A stretch of DNA of 64,000 nt from Anisodus tanguticus (lineage: Eukaryota; Streptophyta; Magnoliopsida; Solanales; Solanaceae), in the NCBI GenBank assembly GCA_034509755.1, contig CM067547.1:44790859-44854858 (forward strand), given 5' to 3'. Numbering within the stretch: the stretch's first letter is position 1; every line of letters starts with the position of its first letter. Under the pieces are notes generated by a model. That model had not been told where the DNA came from and searched no databases. It worked only from the letters and a program-made list of their open reading frames with translations. Both the position numbers and the translations under genes were made by a program. Shown one piece after another: positions 11,822 to 23,310 of this stretch.

Positions 11822-12914
11822 TGTAAGATAGAATCATTTTCCGTACGAATTCCTTTCATTATTCACAATTAGACCTGTCCACCGGATCGGGGACCCGCCC
11901 GGCCCGACCCGAAAAAATCAGGGCCAGGGTCAGCTTATAGCATAAGCTGACCCGCGAGCCACTCGACCCGAAAAAGCGGGGACCCGATCAGGGTCAGGGT
12001 CAGAAAATTTTACCCGTCTGACCCGACCCGACCCGACCCGACCCGCATATTTTAAATATAATTTATATTATTTTTCCTTCTTTAATATTTATTTTGTACT
12101 TATATATATTTTTGTCATTAATAAGTGATATAATGCATGTTTTTATAATATATATATTGCTCTAATCTACATTGAGCTCGACATAAAATAAGATAAAAAC
12201 GGTAGCTGATTATTAATTATATATTTATATTATTAGTCGTTTTGTTAATATCACAGAAGCATAATGTAGGGAGATAAAATAGTTGTAAATTGGTGAAACT
12301 TTAAATGGTCATAACTCTGCGCTCGGATGTCCGTTTTAACCGATTTTTTTTATTTTACGTATTGTTTCGAGACAGGGCCGGTCAACTGGCGCAACCAATT
12401 TTTAGAAAAACGTCTGTTTTCCCAAACAATTTGTGTTTTTCCCCAAATCGATTTATAGTTTTCTTTTTCTTTAGTCAACATTTCACGATATACAATACAT
12501 TTCAACGTCGAAATTTCGTGGTAATGTAGGGGTGAATGCCAATTTCAGTTTTGAAAATTCAATTTTTTTTAAAAAATAAAAAAGTTCTCGACCCGGCCCG
12601 ACAAAAAATTCCGACGGGTCAGGGCCGACCCGTAGGGTCCCCGAAGGGTCAGGGCCAGGGCCAGGATCGAAATTTTAAAAAAATATAGGGTCAGGGTCGG
12701 GCAAACAAAAAAAAAAATAGCCACCCGACCCGACCTTTGGACAGGTCTATTCACAATATATATAGTTGTACAAAGGTTGATTCCTAATACAGTACGAATC
12801 TAACTTACCTTAAATGATTGATTCCTAATACAATAAGAATCCTAAGTTACCTTAAATATACATCTATCATAATTACAAAATATACGGTGAATATTCAGAG
12901 AATATTTGCTAATA
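11822..12914 (-). repeat. 5' LTR of Copia element B, split by a hAT-type element
   Basis: The LTR occupies 11822-11869 and 12758-12914, separated by a MITE at 11870-12749 and one copy of the duplicated target TTCACAAT. Subtracting these 888 bp leaves 205 bp, exactly the length of the 3' LTR. Confidence 0.92.
11870..12749. mobile_element. hAT-type non-autonomous DNA element, 880 bp (MITE 1)
   Basis: The termini are TAGACCTGTCCA and, inverted, TGGACAGGTCTA. They are flanked by a perfect 8-bp duplication, TTCACAAT (11862-11869 and 12750-12757). Eight-bp duplications and short inverted ends are the hAT signature. Subterminal regions hold many CCGACCC/GGGTCAGGG phrases in inverted arrangement. 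There is no transposase. A core of about 350 bp (about 12251-12602) is shared with the element at 43183-43949, whose ends differ. Confidence 0.9.
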
Positions 12915-13003
12915 CTAATTGTAATATGACTTCACATTGTACACACTATATATATTTTTATTAATAAGAAAGACTTTTCAAGGGAGACTAATACAATCTT
13001 ACA

Positions 13004-14181
13004 TTTGCTATGGACATTCTCGATCTTTTCTCAATATCCTCGAATGCAACGATATTCACCTTCAAATATTAGTGTCACATGACATCGCTTGAAGGTGACT
13101 TTAGTCCTGTTGGTTGCGAGAATTATACTAATGCTTCTTCTCTGCGAACACATGCATGTATGATGCGTGCAACGAGAGCGACTTCCCCGTTAGGTCGATT
13201 AGTACTTAGCTCTAGAGGTAATGATAAAATGTTCAAGCTTTAGAGATTCAACTATTTGAATTCATGATTTGATAAGTGAACGACTTTTTCCCCCTTCCAA
13301 AATCACTCATTTGTTGGTATTTCATGGACTATTCAAAGTGTTAACACTTATTCCAAAGCCTTGGCTAGTGCTGGTTACAATGTCCAATTTATTATCTTAT
13401 TCCATTTTTTAATTCTCTTCTTGCTCAGATATTTCTAATTTATAAGCTACGCATCTTGTCGAGCTCATTAACAATGAAGCTTAATAAGTTGAGAAAGTGA
13501 ATTACTATAGTTTTATTGTCAAACTTTTTAATGAAATATCGAGTTATGATCTTCACGAGAAAAGTCTAGGAAAACAACATGTCTTGATATAAAGACATCC
13601 AATATATATATATAGCTAAAAAGTCATAAATCGAATAAAAATGTTGAGATTTAAAATAGGTGAATTTCTAACCATTAATAACAAAGTAGCATTCCCTCTA
13701 AAAATGTGTTGATTTGGAGATATCCGATATATAGGAGGAGGTCAAAAATAGAACTGAAGTGTTCTGAATTCGAATACGGTAGTCTATAGATTCCTACAAA
13801 GAAATTGCAAAGTTAATGTCTGAAAAGGGCAGCTCGAAAGCTTCAGCTATGCGTGGAATCGGAAAAAGACCGAACCATTATTGTCTAAGAAATATAATTC
13901 TATTTCTTTAAGGACTGAAGTGAAATTAAATGCAATCACCGGGGCAGAACCTCAACATTTCGTTCTCAAAGGTGCGATTAAACCAAACCAAACCAAAAGT
14001 TCCCCTGGTGAGGACAACACCGCTGACCGGGAGTAAAACTTCTTAAACCCCACCTTCATTTGGCACCATCACCATTTACCCCTATTTATATTCACAGATC
14101 ACCAACTTCCTATTCTCTGTGTATTCTTGAGTTTGTGCTTTACGTGAATCTAAATCTATCCCAGTTGTATCAGCAGTGAAA
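13004..14181. other. Intergenic sequence and upstream region of the mitochondrial-protein gene
   Basis: No coding domain was recognised. The last 200 bp contain CCAAACCAAACCAAAA at about 13984-14000 and a pyrimidine-rich stretch. The transcription start is not identifiable with confidence. Confidence 0.5.
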
Positions 14182-14455
14182 ATGTCGAAAATCATCATCA
14201 TCTTCAAAATTTGTGCTGAGTAACCTTTATCACTACATTTCATCATTTTCCACTTCCAGTGGTATATCTCATTGCCTTTCTAATCATTTCAAGATAATCG
14301 AAAACCCCGTTATTAATCCATGGGTTTCAAATTCCCAGAGAACCCATTTTTCGTCTTCACTATTTCCAAGGGTTTTACAAAACCCTAGTAAGAAGTTAGA
14401 CCCAAATGGTAATTTCAAGAAATTATTAGGGTTTAGGGACTTTTCGTTGAATAAA

Positions 14456-16958
14456 ATGAGTGGGAGTTTTGGGAAAAATGTGTTGAAGAAACCGGTTGCT
14501 GCTGCTAAGGATACGGTGTTGAAATATAGAGGTGCTGTGGGTTTGCAGATGGAGGCATTTTGGAAGAGGAATTCTTTGGTGTTATTTGGTGCAGCAGGTG
14601 TTATGGTGTGTATTTTGCTTTGGAGGGTTTTATTTGGAATTGCTACTACTTTTATTGGATTGTCTGAAGGCATGGCTAAGTATGGCTTCCTTGCTCTTTC
14701 CACCGCCATTGTCGCTTTTGCTGTGAGTTCTTCTCAAGTTTCTCTTTATAGTTGATTGACTTGGACTTAGTTGTTGGTGTTTTCACTTTTATGCCTGATG
14801 TGTAAATGAACATGTGTTTCTTGAAATTACATCATTGTTTGAGTTGTTGGTTGTGCTAATTGCTAATTGCATCCTTACTGTGACTTAGCTGGTATTAGTG
14901 TCATAATGTGCTTATCCAGAAAAAAAGAAGTTATAATGTGCCTTACAAAAGAACTGTTCATTTGAGAATTGGAGTCATTCTTTGTGAAGAGAGAACTATT
15001 AGGACTAGTTACTGCTATCCCAAAAATTAAACCACAAATATGTCTACTCCATGAGCCTTATTTAAGATCTTAATGAACAGGTACTGGAGCTCATGTTACT
15101 TGTATTTTTCTTTGCATCCCTGGATGCTTATCAATGAAATACTTTATAAAATATAAAGAAAACCACAAATATGTCTACTAAGGACTTTTTGTTAGGTAAT
15201 AGTAATAGAATATAGGCACTGACAGGAATTTGTCAACCTCGAAAATTAAAGGCTTAACGATATACTGTAATTGGTTTTGTAAAAATCTGATATTTGGATT
15301 TTGGACCATGAACTTCAAAGTCCTGAAATGGTCAATTCAAGTTGATATTTAAACTTGTGCACATTATGTGAAGCTCAAACTCCTTCATGCTTGGGGGTGG
15401 GGGGACTAGTTATTATTTTTGGAACTCTACAGCGGAGAAACTTTTTGTTTTGTTATGTTAGGGCTTGTATCTTCGCTCAAGATTTACCATCAACCCTGAT
15501 AAGGTGTACAGAATGGCAATGAGAAGACTTAATACAGAAGCTGGAATTCTTGAGGTTATGGGTGCCCCACTCTCTGGAACAGACTTGAGAGCATATGTGA
15601 TGTCAGGAGGTGGTATTACCCTTAAGAACTTCAAGCCACGGTTTAGGGGAAAAATATGTTTTCTGATTTTCCCAATACGAGGTTCTGACCGGAAAGGTTT
15701 AGTAAGCGTTGAAGTCAAGAATAAGAAAGGCCAGGTTTGATTTCAAATCAACTGCTTCTTTAGTTCTATATGATGAAGCATAACTGTGTGTGCTTGCAAT
15801 TTTCTCATCATACCTGAACATTGTCACGTATCATGAGGGACAAAACTGCTTGTAACTTCCTTTTTTCGACTAATCATGCCTAAGCGGGAAATTTAAAGCT
15901 TTAAAAGGGATAGTTTTTATAGCATCATGAACTAGAAGACTAGCAATAAGCAATAGATACATGACAAGATCAAAATTGGTAAACATGCACATGCACGTGA
16001 TATATATAGAGAGAGCGCAAAATTGGTTAAAGTGCACATCGTGGCAAGATCAAAGTTTGGTGTAATATGTGATCTGCTAATCAGCTGACCATATTTAAAA
16101 AAGCTTAACTTGGTATCTGAGTTGATTTGTTTCTAACTTAAGTAATAAGTTAAAAGTTTAAACTGGCTTGAAAAGTTTGAAGTGGCTTGAACTCGGCCTA
16201 TGAGATGTTGAGGCTGCAAGCATTAACATTTTAGTGAGCTTTATCAATAGAATATGGGATGTCACATCGTGATTCAGTGTTATCGAGCATTATATTTCCA
16301 TCTTTCCAGTAAATAAATAAAAGGACCCGAAAAAAAGAGGAGAAGGTATCACAATGTGACATCCTATTGCTGGAAAGATGGAAATATAATAAAGCTTAAT
16401 ATTCATGTCTTGAGCATAAGTTCGGGTTAATTAGTTTTATGATCAATTTGAGCTGGATGTTTAGAGCCCTACCTTTCTCACTCTGAACTGAAAGAGGCCA
16501 TAATATAGTGCGTCAAATGATCATCTAGAGATCGATGTTTCTAACTCTAAATAACTGAAATATATTTTTTCACGAGAGATTTTCCAGAAGTTGAAGCTTC
16601 CAGATTTGGTTGCTGCAACACCAGATATAATACTTCACTGGTTTCTTGTTCATTCATGCTAACATTTATCCTGCTTTTCTGTCTGCAGTATGATATGAAA
16701 TTATTGGCAGTAGATATACCGATGGCCTCAGGACCTGACCAACGTCTATTCCTGATTGGTGATGAAGAAGAGTACATGGTTGGTGGTGGTCTTATTGCTG
16801 AGCTAAGAGATCCTGTTGTTAAAGCAATGGCAGCAACTAAGGAGTTTGAAGATCGCGACGATTTGGAGGATGAAGAGGATGCTGAAATAGAACTTCAAGA
16901 AGCGGAGAGAAGGCACCAGGAAGAAATTGAAAAGATTGAAAAAGGTGATTCGAGATGA
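14456..16958 (+). CDS. Small membrane protein, probably mitochondrial, COA1/TIM21-like
   Basis: Three exons join in frame with GT-AG borders: 14456-14722, 15462-15734 and 16689-16958, giving 269 residues from the first in-frame ATG. One hydrophobic span lies in exon 1 (about residues 30-50, VLFGAAGVMVCILLWRVLFG), followed by a second apolar stretch. The soluble part has TINPDKVYRMAMRRLN, LEVMGAPLSGTDLRAYVMSG and GSDRKGLVSVEVKNKKGQYD. The tail is an acidic, charged helix rich in Glu/Lys. The layout (membrane anchor, then a small alpha-beta domain beginning with YRMAM..L.....I...MG.P) resembles COA1 or Tim21-type mitochondrial proteins; that comparison is from memory and weak. A Ser-rich basic open frame continues upstream of this ATG to 14180 without any ATG and looks like a targeting peptide. 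A short upstream ORF starts at 14182. Confidence 0.75.
16250..16402. repeat. Cross-paired inverted repeats in intron 2
   Basis: Two inverted-repeat pairs are interleaved rather than nested. GGATGTCACATCGTGAT (about 16257) pairs with ATCACAATGTGACATCC (about 16348). TTATATTTCCATCTTTCCAG (about 16290) pairs exactly with CTGGAAAGATGGAAATATAA (about 16370). The order is A, B, A', B'. It may be a rearranged MITE; no target duplication is evident. Confidence 0.7.
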
Positions 16959-18471
16959 TTAAACTTAAGTTTTTTGTTTTGTATCCGTTACGTCTTTGGT
17001 TTCACGGTGGAGTTGTTTACAAAGGCAGTGCACTGATAGAGCATCCAAAGACTAACAATGCTCTAACTGTTGATTTTGCAAGTTCCCCTTATCTGTCGGT
17101 GAATTAACAGAACTATTTGGCATGCACAGGCAGGAACAATAGATTATACACTCAGAATCTTCTGTAATGGTTCGTTGTTGACCAATAAGCATGTTGTTGG
17201 AAGTATCAAATCCTTACTGTAATGGCACATTTTTTATTTCATTATTCATCCTTGTGGGCCTCCTGCTGGCAGAAACAAATTAGTACTACTTTGTTCGACA
17301 TCAAGCGCTGGTCAGTTTACCTAAATCTTTGATTTTTTAAAGAATCAGTGCTGTCCTAGCATACTTTCAAGTTGTTCTTTTGTACATTGAGGGATTTTCC
17401 GTCCTCGTTCACTCTATAGTTTTGGGAAATTGCGTCGCTCTTCACCTGGAATAATTCCGAGAAGCAGAAATTACTGCATTGGTGCTTCTAAGTTCTTTTA
17501 AATAGAAATAAATGGAGAGAGCGCCTTCAAATCTTTGATCTTACAGGTACTCCAATAACTCTGATCAGATTTATAGGTACTTTAACAATGACATTAATCA
17601 AAGCTTCACAACTCGGAGGACTCTTCTCTTGCTGTCAAAAGTGCTTACTCTTGGTTTATTGTGCAGTTGATGATATCATTCTAGACTAGTTTCCAGACTT
17701 ACGCAACCATACTGCTTTCTCGTTCCAGAATTTCTTAAGATTAAGGTTCGAAAGGACCAGACGGCGATGAAGTGCAATCTTAATATTTTCTTCTTTAGGC
17801 CAAGTGCAACTTCTTCAACTCACACGTTTCTTAGTTTCGGTCTCTCAATATAGAAGTAGGATTGACAGAGAAATAGGAACCAATTTGCTATCGAATGCAT
17901 AGGATTTATTGCATAAACATGTACAGTGATGACCAATTGATCCTCAGCCAAAAAGGGTTTACCATTTATCTTTAGGCATTATTACATTAAATGAACTCAA
18001 ACTAACAAGCAATCAACAAAGTGGTTAAATTCGAAAGGATTAATCTGGCAAATAAATGGGCTTCGTGCTCCTTCGGATATTAGGGCCCAAAATTCTAAGG
18101 CCTCGGTGAGCTTTGTTTCAAAATGTTAATATGGACCCCGCCATGTGAATCATGAATAAGTAGTAATTTGAATTTCATGCATCTGGTTCATCATTGTGCC
18201 ATGTTTGGTTTGCAGCTGAATTCAGATCAAGCATCATGGTTCCAGCTCCAACCAAAATGATGACATCAAATTGGGAGAAAAGTTTGGACAATCAATCACT
18301 TCCCCACCTAAAAATACAAAAATTAAAAAGATGGAGTCCACGAAATTAAAGATTTTTATGGATGACTAGGGGTTTTACTTGAGGGAATTATTTAATTAGT
18401 CAACTCTAATTTTTACACTAGTCAAGTACTCATACGAAGAGAAATATAAGTTGATTTTTTTTTTAACAACC
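16959..18471. other. 3' flank of the mitochondrial-protein gene and intergenic DNA
   Basis: Begins with the probable 3' UTR. No other gene or repeat was recognised up to the SINE target site. Confidence 0.5.
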
Positions 18472-18488
18472 AAGTTAAGTCAAATCCT

Positions 18489-18737
18489 GCCCCAGGTCAC
18501 AGGCGAGTTGGTAAGTGGCAAGGTGATTGGGTACAACCACTTCGACGTCGCGGGTTCGAATCCGTGTGGTGACAGTCTTTGTTGAAATATTGCAAGGGCT
18601 GTTGTTGGGTTCGTGTCCCATTGGTCATCTCCCTTGTAGGGCTGTCACTCGCGCATATCCTCGATTTACATCCCACCTGGCCAAGGGGCCTCTAGTACAG
18701 GTGGGGAGGTTTCGCAAACGGGACTTTCCCCTTCACA
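18489..18737 (+). mobile_element. tRNA-derived SINE (249 bp)
   Basis: A perfect 17-bp duplication, AAGTTAAGTCAAATCCT, flanks the element at 18472-18488 and 18738-18754. Inside, near the 5' end, are an A-box-like GGCGAGTTGGTAAGTGG (about 18502) and a B box GGTTCGAATCC (about 18553). These are the two parts of an internal RNA polymerase III promoter, at tRNA-like spacing. There is no ORF and no poly(A) tail; the 3' end reads CCCCTTCAC. The family is not named here. Confidence 0.9.
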
Positions 18738-18754
18738 AAGTTAAGTCAAATCCT

Positions 18755-19192
18755 CGTTGTTATGTTACCTTTATTCCATCTTTCCTGTTGGCAGCTTTTA
18801 ACAAAAAAATGTACCTACTTCGGAGAGGATGAATTGACATTTTACCAATCATTATAAGTGAGCTGTTCAAATAAAAATTGAGAACTTTTTTTTATCTCAC
18901 GAGGAGCTTTTACAATTTTATAAGAGGCTTGACAAAATTAAGCAAAGTTTTAGAGCTCTTAATTAATACTAGATCCGAAAAGCACAATTGGTTGTTTCAC
19001 TTAGTATTAATCAAATACAACGCTCCAATCTTTGATTGTGGATGCTAAAGAAACTTGGAGATTGATCATTCCATATTAGAGCACAAAACATCAATTATGA
19101 CCACAAGGAAGAAATCCCTAGAATATGTTCATTTTTCATCATCACCATATAAGAAGGCGATACAAAAAAAAAAGGGAAATTTCAGAAATATA
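18755..19192. other. Intergenic sequence
   Basis: No gene or repeat was recognised. An A-rich tract lies at 19164-19178 immediately before the Gypsy LTR fragment. Confidence 0.5.
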
Positions 19193-20145
19193 CAATTGGA
19201 ACGTAATTCAAAGGCAAACACCCAAGATCAACGTAAAGAACCCCGAGCTATCGCTAATTTCAATTCCTTTGTGTTGTATCGACTTTGGAAATGATTTGGG
19301 GATGGAATAAGCTTCAGACCAGGGAGGTTCTTGGAGTATTCAAGGTAAGATTCATCTTCCCTAGCTTAATCCTAAGTTGGTATACATGTTAGATTAAATT
19401 TCGGGGAGAATTCTTGAAGAACTTAACGACTATAGAATTTGAAGTTGAATTAGGTTGTGTGGGTTGTTTTAAATGATGAAGTTGTTGAATGGAATTGTAT
19501 GAGTACAAATATCTTGATAGGGAGAAGTAGGAGCAACGGTAAAGATTTTTGAATCGGGATATATTGAATTTGACCTAGAAACGATTGGATGAAGTATTGC
19601 CCGCAAGTTGTTTGACGATTTGTCTAAATGAAACCTTGACAAGATTTGGGATTTGATATTGATACAAATCATTTATATGATGTACATAATCATCCATAAC
19701 GCGTACGGGGCTTTATGAGACATACCTAGCTTCCTTGATAAGGTATGTAAGACAACTTTCTTTCTTGGCATGACTCGATATATCGTTTTGTTGAATAAAA
19801 ATCTCTCTGGTGAAATAAAGTAGCGATAAGTCTTCTTTGACAAATTGATCATAATTCTGGGTACTTTTTTTTTATCCATAGCATCTCTCAGATTATATAT
19901 GTCCTAAAATGTTTATATTAAGATTCTTGAACGTAGCGCCAATAACAATGGTCGGAGGATAACGATGATAGATCACTTATCTGTTGGAGTATGTCTTGCA
20001 TTGCATTTATATATATGTAGCTATTTTCTTACCGAGCCGCGCTATAGTCGGTCGGGTATGACACCTATTGTGCACACCAATGCAGTTGGTTTTATATTAC
20101 CGAGTCCCGCATCAGGGTCGAGTACTATCGAGTCCTCATCGAGTT
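19193..20145 (+). repeat. Ty3/Gypsy LTR fragment (copy 0)
   Basis: Aligns with about 26951-27920 of the LTR at 26556-28742, sharing long phrases such as GGGATGGAATAAGCTTCAGA and TATTGCCCGCAAGTTGTTTG. It lacks both LTR ends and stops abruptly after CCTCATCGAG. It is closer to the 26.5-kb LTR than to the 21-kb one. Confidence 0.8.
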
Positions 20146-21049
20146 AATTATGAAATCCTATATTCTTGCAAGACCCATTCGGATAAGGAGAAACTCCAGA
20201 CATTTCTTTGAAATAAGATCCTTGCGTTGACCCCAAAGTTGTGGGAGAAGTAAACTTCTCTCAAAGGTTAGTGCGACTATAGAATTTCCTGCCGATTTGC
20301 GAAATCAAGAGCTTACATAAACCATTGACGGTCTCTTGACCTTTTATAATATTTTGCCTATAAAAAGCATGATGAGGTTCGACCAGAACGCAAGTTAAGG
20401 ATCTAGCTAAGTGACCTATAAGTTTAAGATTATCTCCAGGATTAAAGAAATCTCATTCAGTTTTTTTTGCGTGCTGATACTATTAGAGTATATATAGGAG
20501 GTTTCTTTCACATTTAGCCTATCAAGAATGTTCAAATTACTAAAAACCTATCTATGAAGAGGTCTCAATCACTATCTGTTATCACTAAGTCCAGAAGTTT
20601 GGGGCTTATGAAATGGCATTCGTTAAAGTATTACGGGAGAGCAATGGCATAAGACCTAGGTATTCACCCATAGACCGGACCTCAGGTTATGTGATCCTCT
20701 TATTCCTACTCTATAACAGTAAACTTGTTTCATACACCTGTACAAATGATATCACAACATAAATATGACAGACGCAGCTCAGACTCCAAGGTTTGGATAG
20801 TCGAGGTGAGTTATGGCTTACCCTTATGATTACAATGGTATATAGACGGTCGTGTGAGGCCGGTATGATATTATATTACTTTGGATGGCCCTGTGTGGCA
20901 CTTGTGTTGGTTTTGGCTACTTGACAGATTTTTGGATAGTTCTATTTACAGAGGAAACTCTACCAAAATTTTTAAAGAATTTTGAGAGTTAGAAGATCTA
21001 AATCGATGACCTCAACATTTGAGGACGAATGTTTCTAAGGGGGAAAAGA
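20146..21049 (+). mobile_element. Gypsy internal remnant with polypurine tract
   Basis: No intact coding domain remains. The last part (about 20760-21049) matches the 3' untranslated internal region seen at about 25440-25595 (phrase TATATAGACGGTCGTGTGAG). It ends with AACATTTGAGGACGAATGTT and the purine tract AAGGGGGAAAAGA directly before an LTR start. This makes the following LTR a 3' LTR of this remnant. Confidence 0.65.
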
Positions 21050-23310
21050 TGTTACACCTCATACTTTGGACATTGTTGTCTTCGTGGGTTAACTAACGTA
21101 AGCTTATAAGGGCGGAGATCCCATCACAAAGTTAACAAAGGTTTATATGAGTGCTAAGTATATTTTGTAAGAGTTCAGGGTTAAATAAATCGAAGAAAGT
21201 AAGTTTGTTGAAATTCGGGGAAAACTGGGCAGAATTTCCGGACCCGATTTTCCCCAACTTGTCGGGGGTATATCTCCTAACATATAAGGATTTACGGAGT
21301 GCATAACCTATCTATATTTAAGTTCATAGAGTCTACTTTTCAATACAACTGACAATTTGCCAATATGAGAAATATAGTGGAAAATACGGACCGTCAAAAA
21401 TTGTACGGTAGATTTGACTTACCTTCAAATAGAACCGTCAAATGGGGCTGTGCAGATTTGTGTTTCGGGTTTAAATTGGGGAATTCAAACTGAGACTTCA
21501 TTTCCATCAATAACATACCCTAAATTATCTCCCAAACCCTCCCAATGGTACCCTAACATACTCAGACCAAATTCAATCCATAATATGCAAGATTAACATG
21601 ATGAACATCGTGATTATCATGAGAATTGTCTTCTCCTTGTAGAACTGGTTTTTGAAAACCTTGGAAGCAAAATAGCTTGCTGTTTCGAAAAAATTATTGT
21701 GGGTTAAGGTAAGTTCTATCCTCCTCAACATATTCTTAAGGTTAATTGATGTTTTGGAACAAGTTATGGAAGGATTTTCATAGTCAAAACTTGTAAACTT
21801 TTGGAATCATAAGTTGTAGGACTTGTTGGGCTATTTTACTTGAAGTATGAAATGAAATTGATAATCTGATCGGTTGTAAGTATTGTGGGATTAAGGAAAG
21901 CATGGTTCGGAGGATTGTGGGATCGAATTACATAAGTTTTCCTTGTAAATGAAGCCTAAGAATCCTATGTACTTAAGTAGTTCGATGAAATGCCTAAGTG
22001 AGCTTTTCTATAGGATATGGATTCGATATTAATGTCAACCTTTATATGATATAGATAATCCTCGGTAAGGAGTGCGAGGACTTGTAGAACACCTGTAGCT
22101 TCATGAAAAAAGTATGTTAAGGCTCATCCCTTCATTCTTTTAGCATGATCTATGAATAAAATAATCATAATGACGTCACATTAAAAAAGAACTCTATTCT
22201 TGATATTGAAAGCTTGCGAACCTCATTATTTCATGTTGACATATAATTCTTGGATTTTATTGTTGTTCCTTGTCAAGGACACTTCTCACCTGGTTTTCCT
22301 TTGAAGCTTATATTTTTCTTATAATTCTTGTCGGCTCTTAGATAATTGATACATACACAATTACATAACGATAATAAAAGGATAATGACCTTGAGTCATT
22401 CCGATTGATTTCATAAGGCCCTTCAGAGTCTGTCTTTCATTGCACTTATATATATATATATATAGCTATTTCTTTACCGAGCTGCGCTATAGTCGGCCTA
22501 GTATGACACCTATTTATGCACACCACTGTAGTTGGTTTTGATATTATCGAGTCCCACATCTGGGCCGGGTCGACTGAGTCCTCATTAAGGTCGGGTACGA
22601 TATATATGTATTATGATATAATTTTCCCCACAGAGAGGCTGGATATTATATTATATGGCCCCACTCAGCGGCTTGATTTTTACAGACATGTATATATTTT
22701 CATGATTGTGACAGGTAGGCCCTCAGAGCTTGTTATGAGTTTCAGGTTGACTTATGTACCATTATCTCTTATGTTATACCTTCTGTCTATATTGGTTATC
22801 TGCATTACATATTTAGTATATCTTTTGTACTGATGTTCAGGGACACTGTATTTCATGCCCGCATGTATAGGTAGGGATGTAGATGATTCCTCACAGTAGG
22901 TGTTTTGACTCAGTTGAGGTTGTCACGCTCCTTTCTTTCGGAGCTGTCTAGTGAACTGATAGGTATGATGGGTGTATATATGTATATGGCGGGCCCCTCT
23001 CCCGACCAAATGTTATCGTTATACTCTTTGGATGTTTGTAGATAGTTGTGTTGGGTATCACAGTCGTGTGTGGCCTTGTCGACCTATTAAGTAAACTTGT
23101 TATGATTATGTTGGCCATGTTGTGTGTATATATATATGTATAGATTGAGCCTTTTTTGCGTGCATGTGATTGTGTTCTGGTTCAAATAATTATTTATTAG
23201 AGGCCTTGTCGGCCTATATATTGTTATGTATGTCATATGTATCAAGATCGGTATGCTCGGGCCTTAGGGAACCGGGTGCCGGCCACACCCCCCAAGGTTG
23301 GGGTATGACA
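21050..23310 (+). repeat. Ty3/Gypsy LTR (copy 1, 2261 bp)
   Basis: Opens TGTTACACCTCATA after a polypurine tract and closes GGTTGGGGTATGACA. The end regions match the LTR at 26556-28742, but the middle is more diverged, so it is probably a different subfamily or an older copy. It is followed not by a primer site but directly by the middle of pol, and no target duplication is seen. Confidence 0.8.

Larger units (their letters stand above)
7237..12914 (-). mobile_element. Full-length Ty1/Copia element B, nested in element A
   Basis: Both termini and the 5-bp target duplication CTAAT (7232-7236 and 12915-12919) can be read directly. The LTRs are 205 bp each once the 888 bp added by the hAT-type insertion (element plus duplicated target) is removed, so the original element was about 4.8 kb. 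On the minus strand the order is LTR, primer binding site, gag, protease, integrase, reverse transcriptase, RNase H, polypurine tract (7442-7450), LTR. Frameshifts and stops throughout make it inactive. It lies in the 3' LTR of element A. Confidence 0.93.

Noticed and set aside
18495..18570. A functional tRNA gene
   Set aside because: The A and B boxes are present, but the sequence does not fold into a full cloverleaf by eye, and the 17-bp duplications show that it is part of a SINE.
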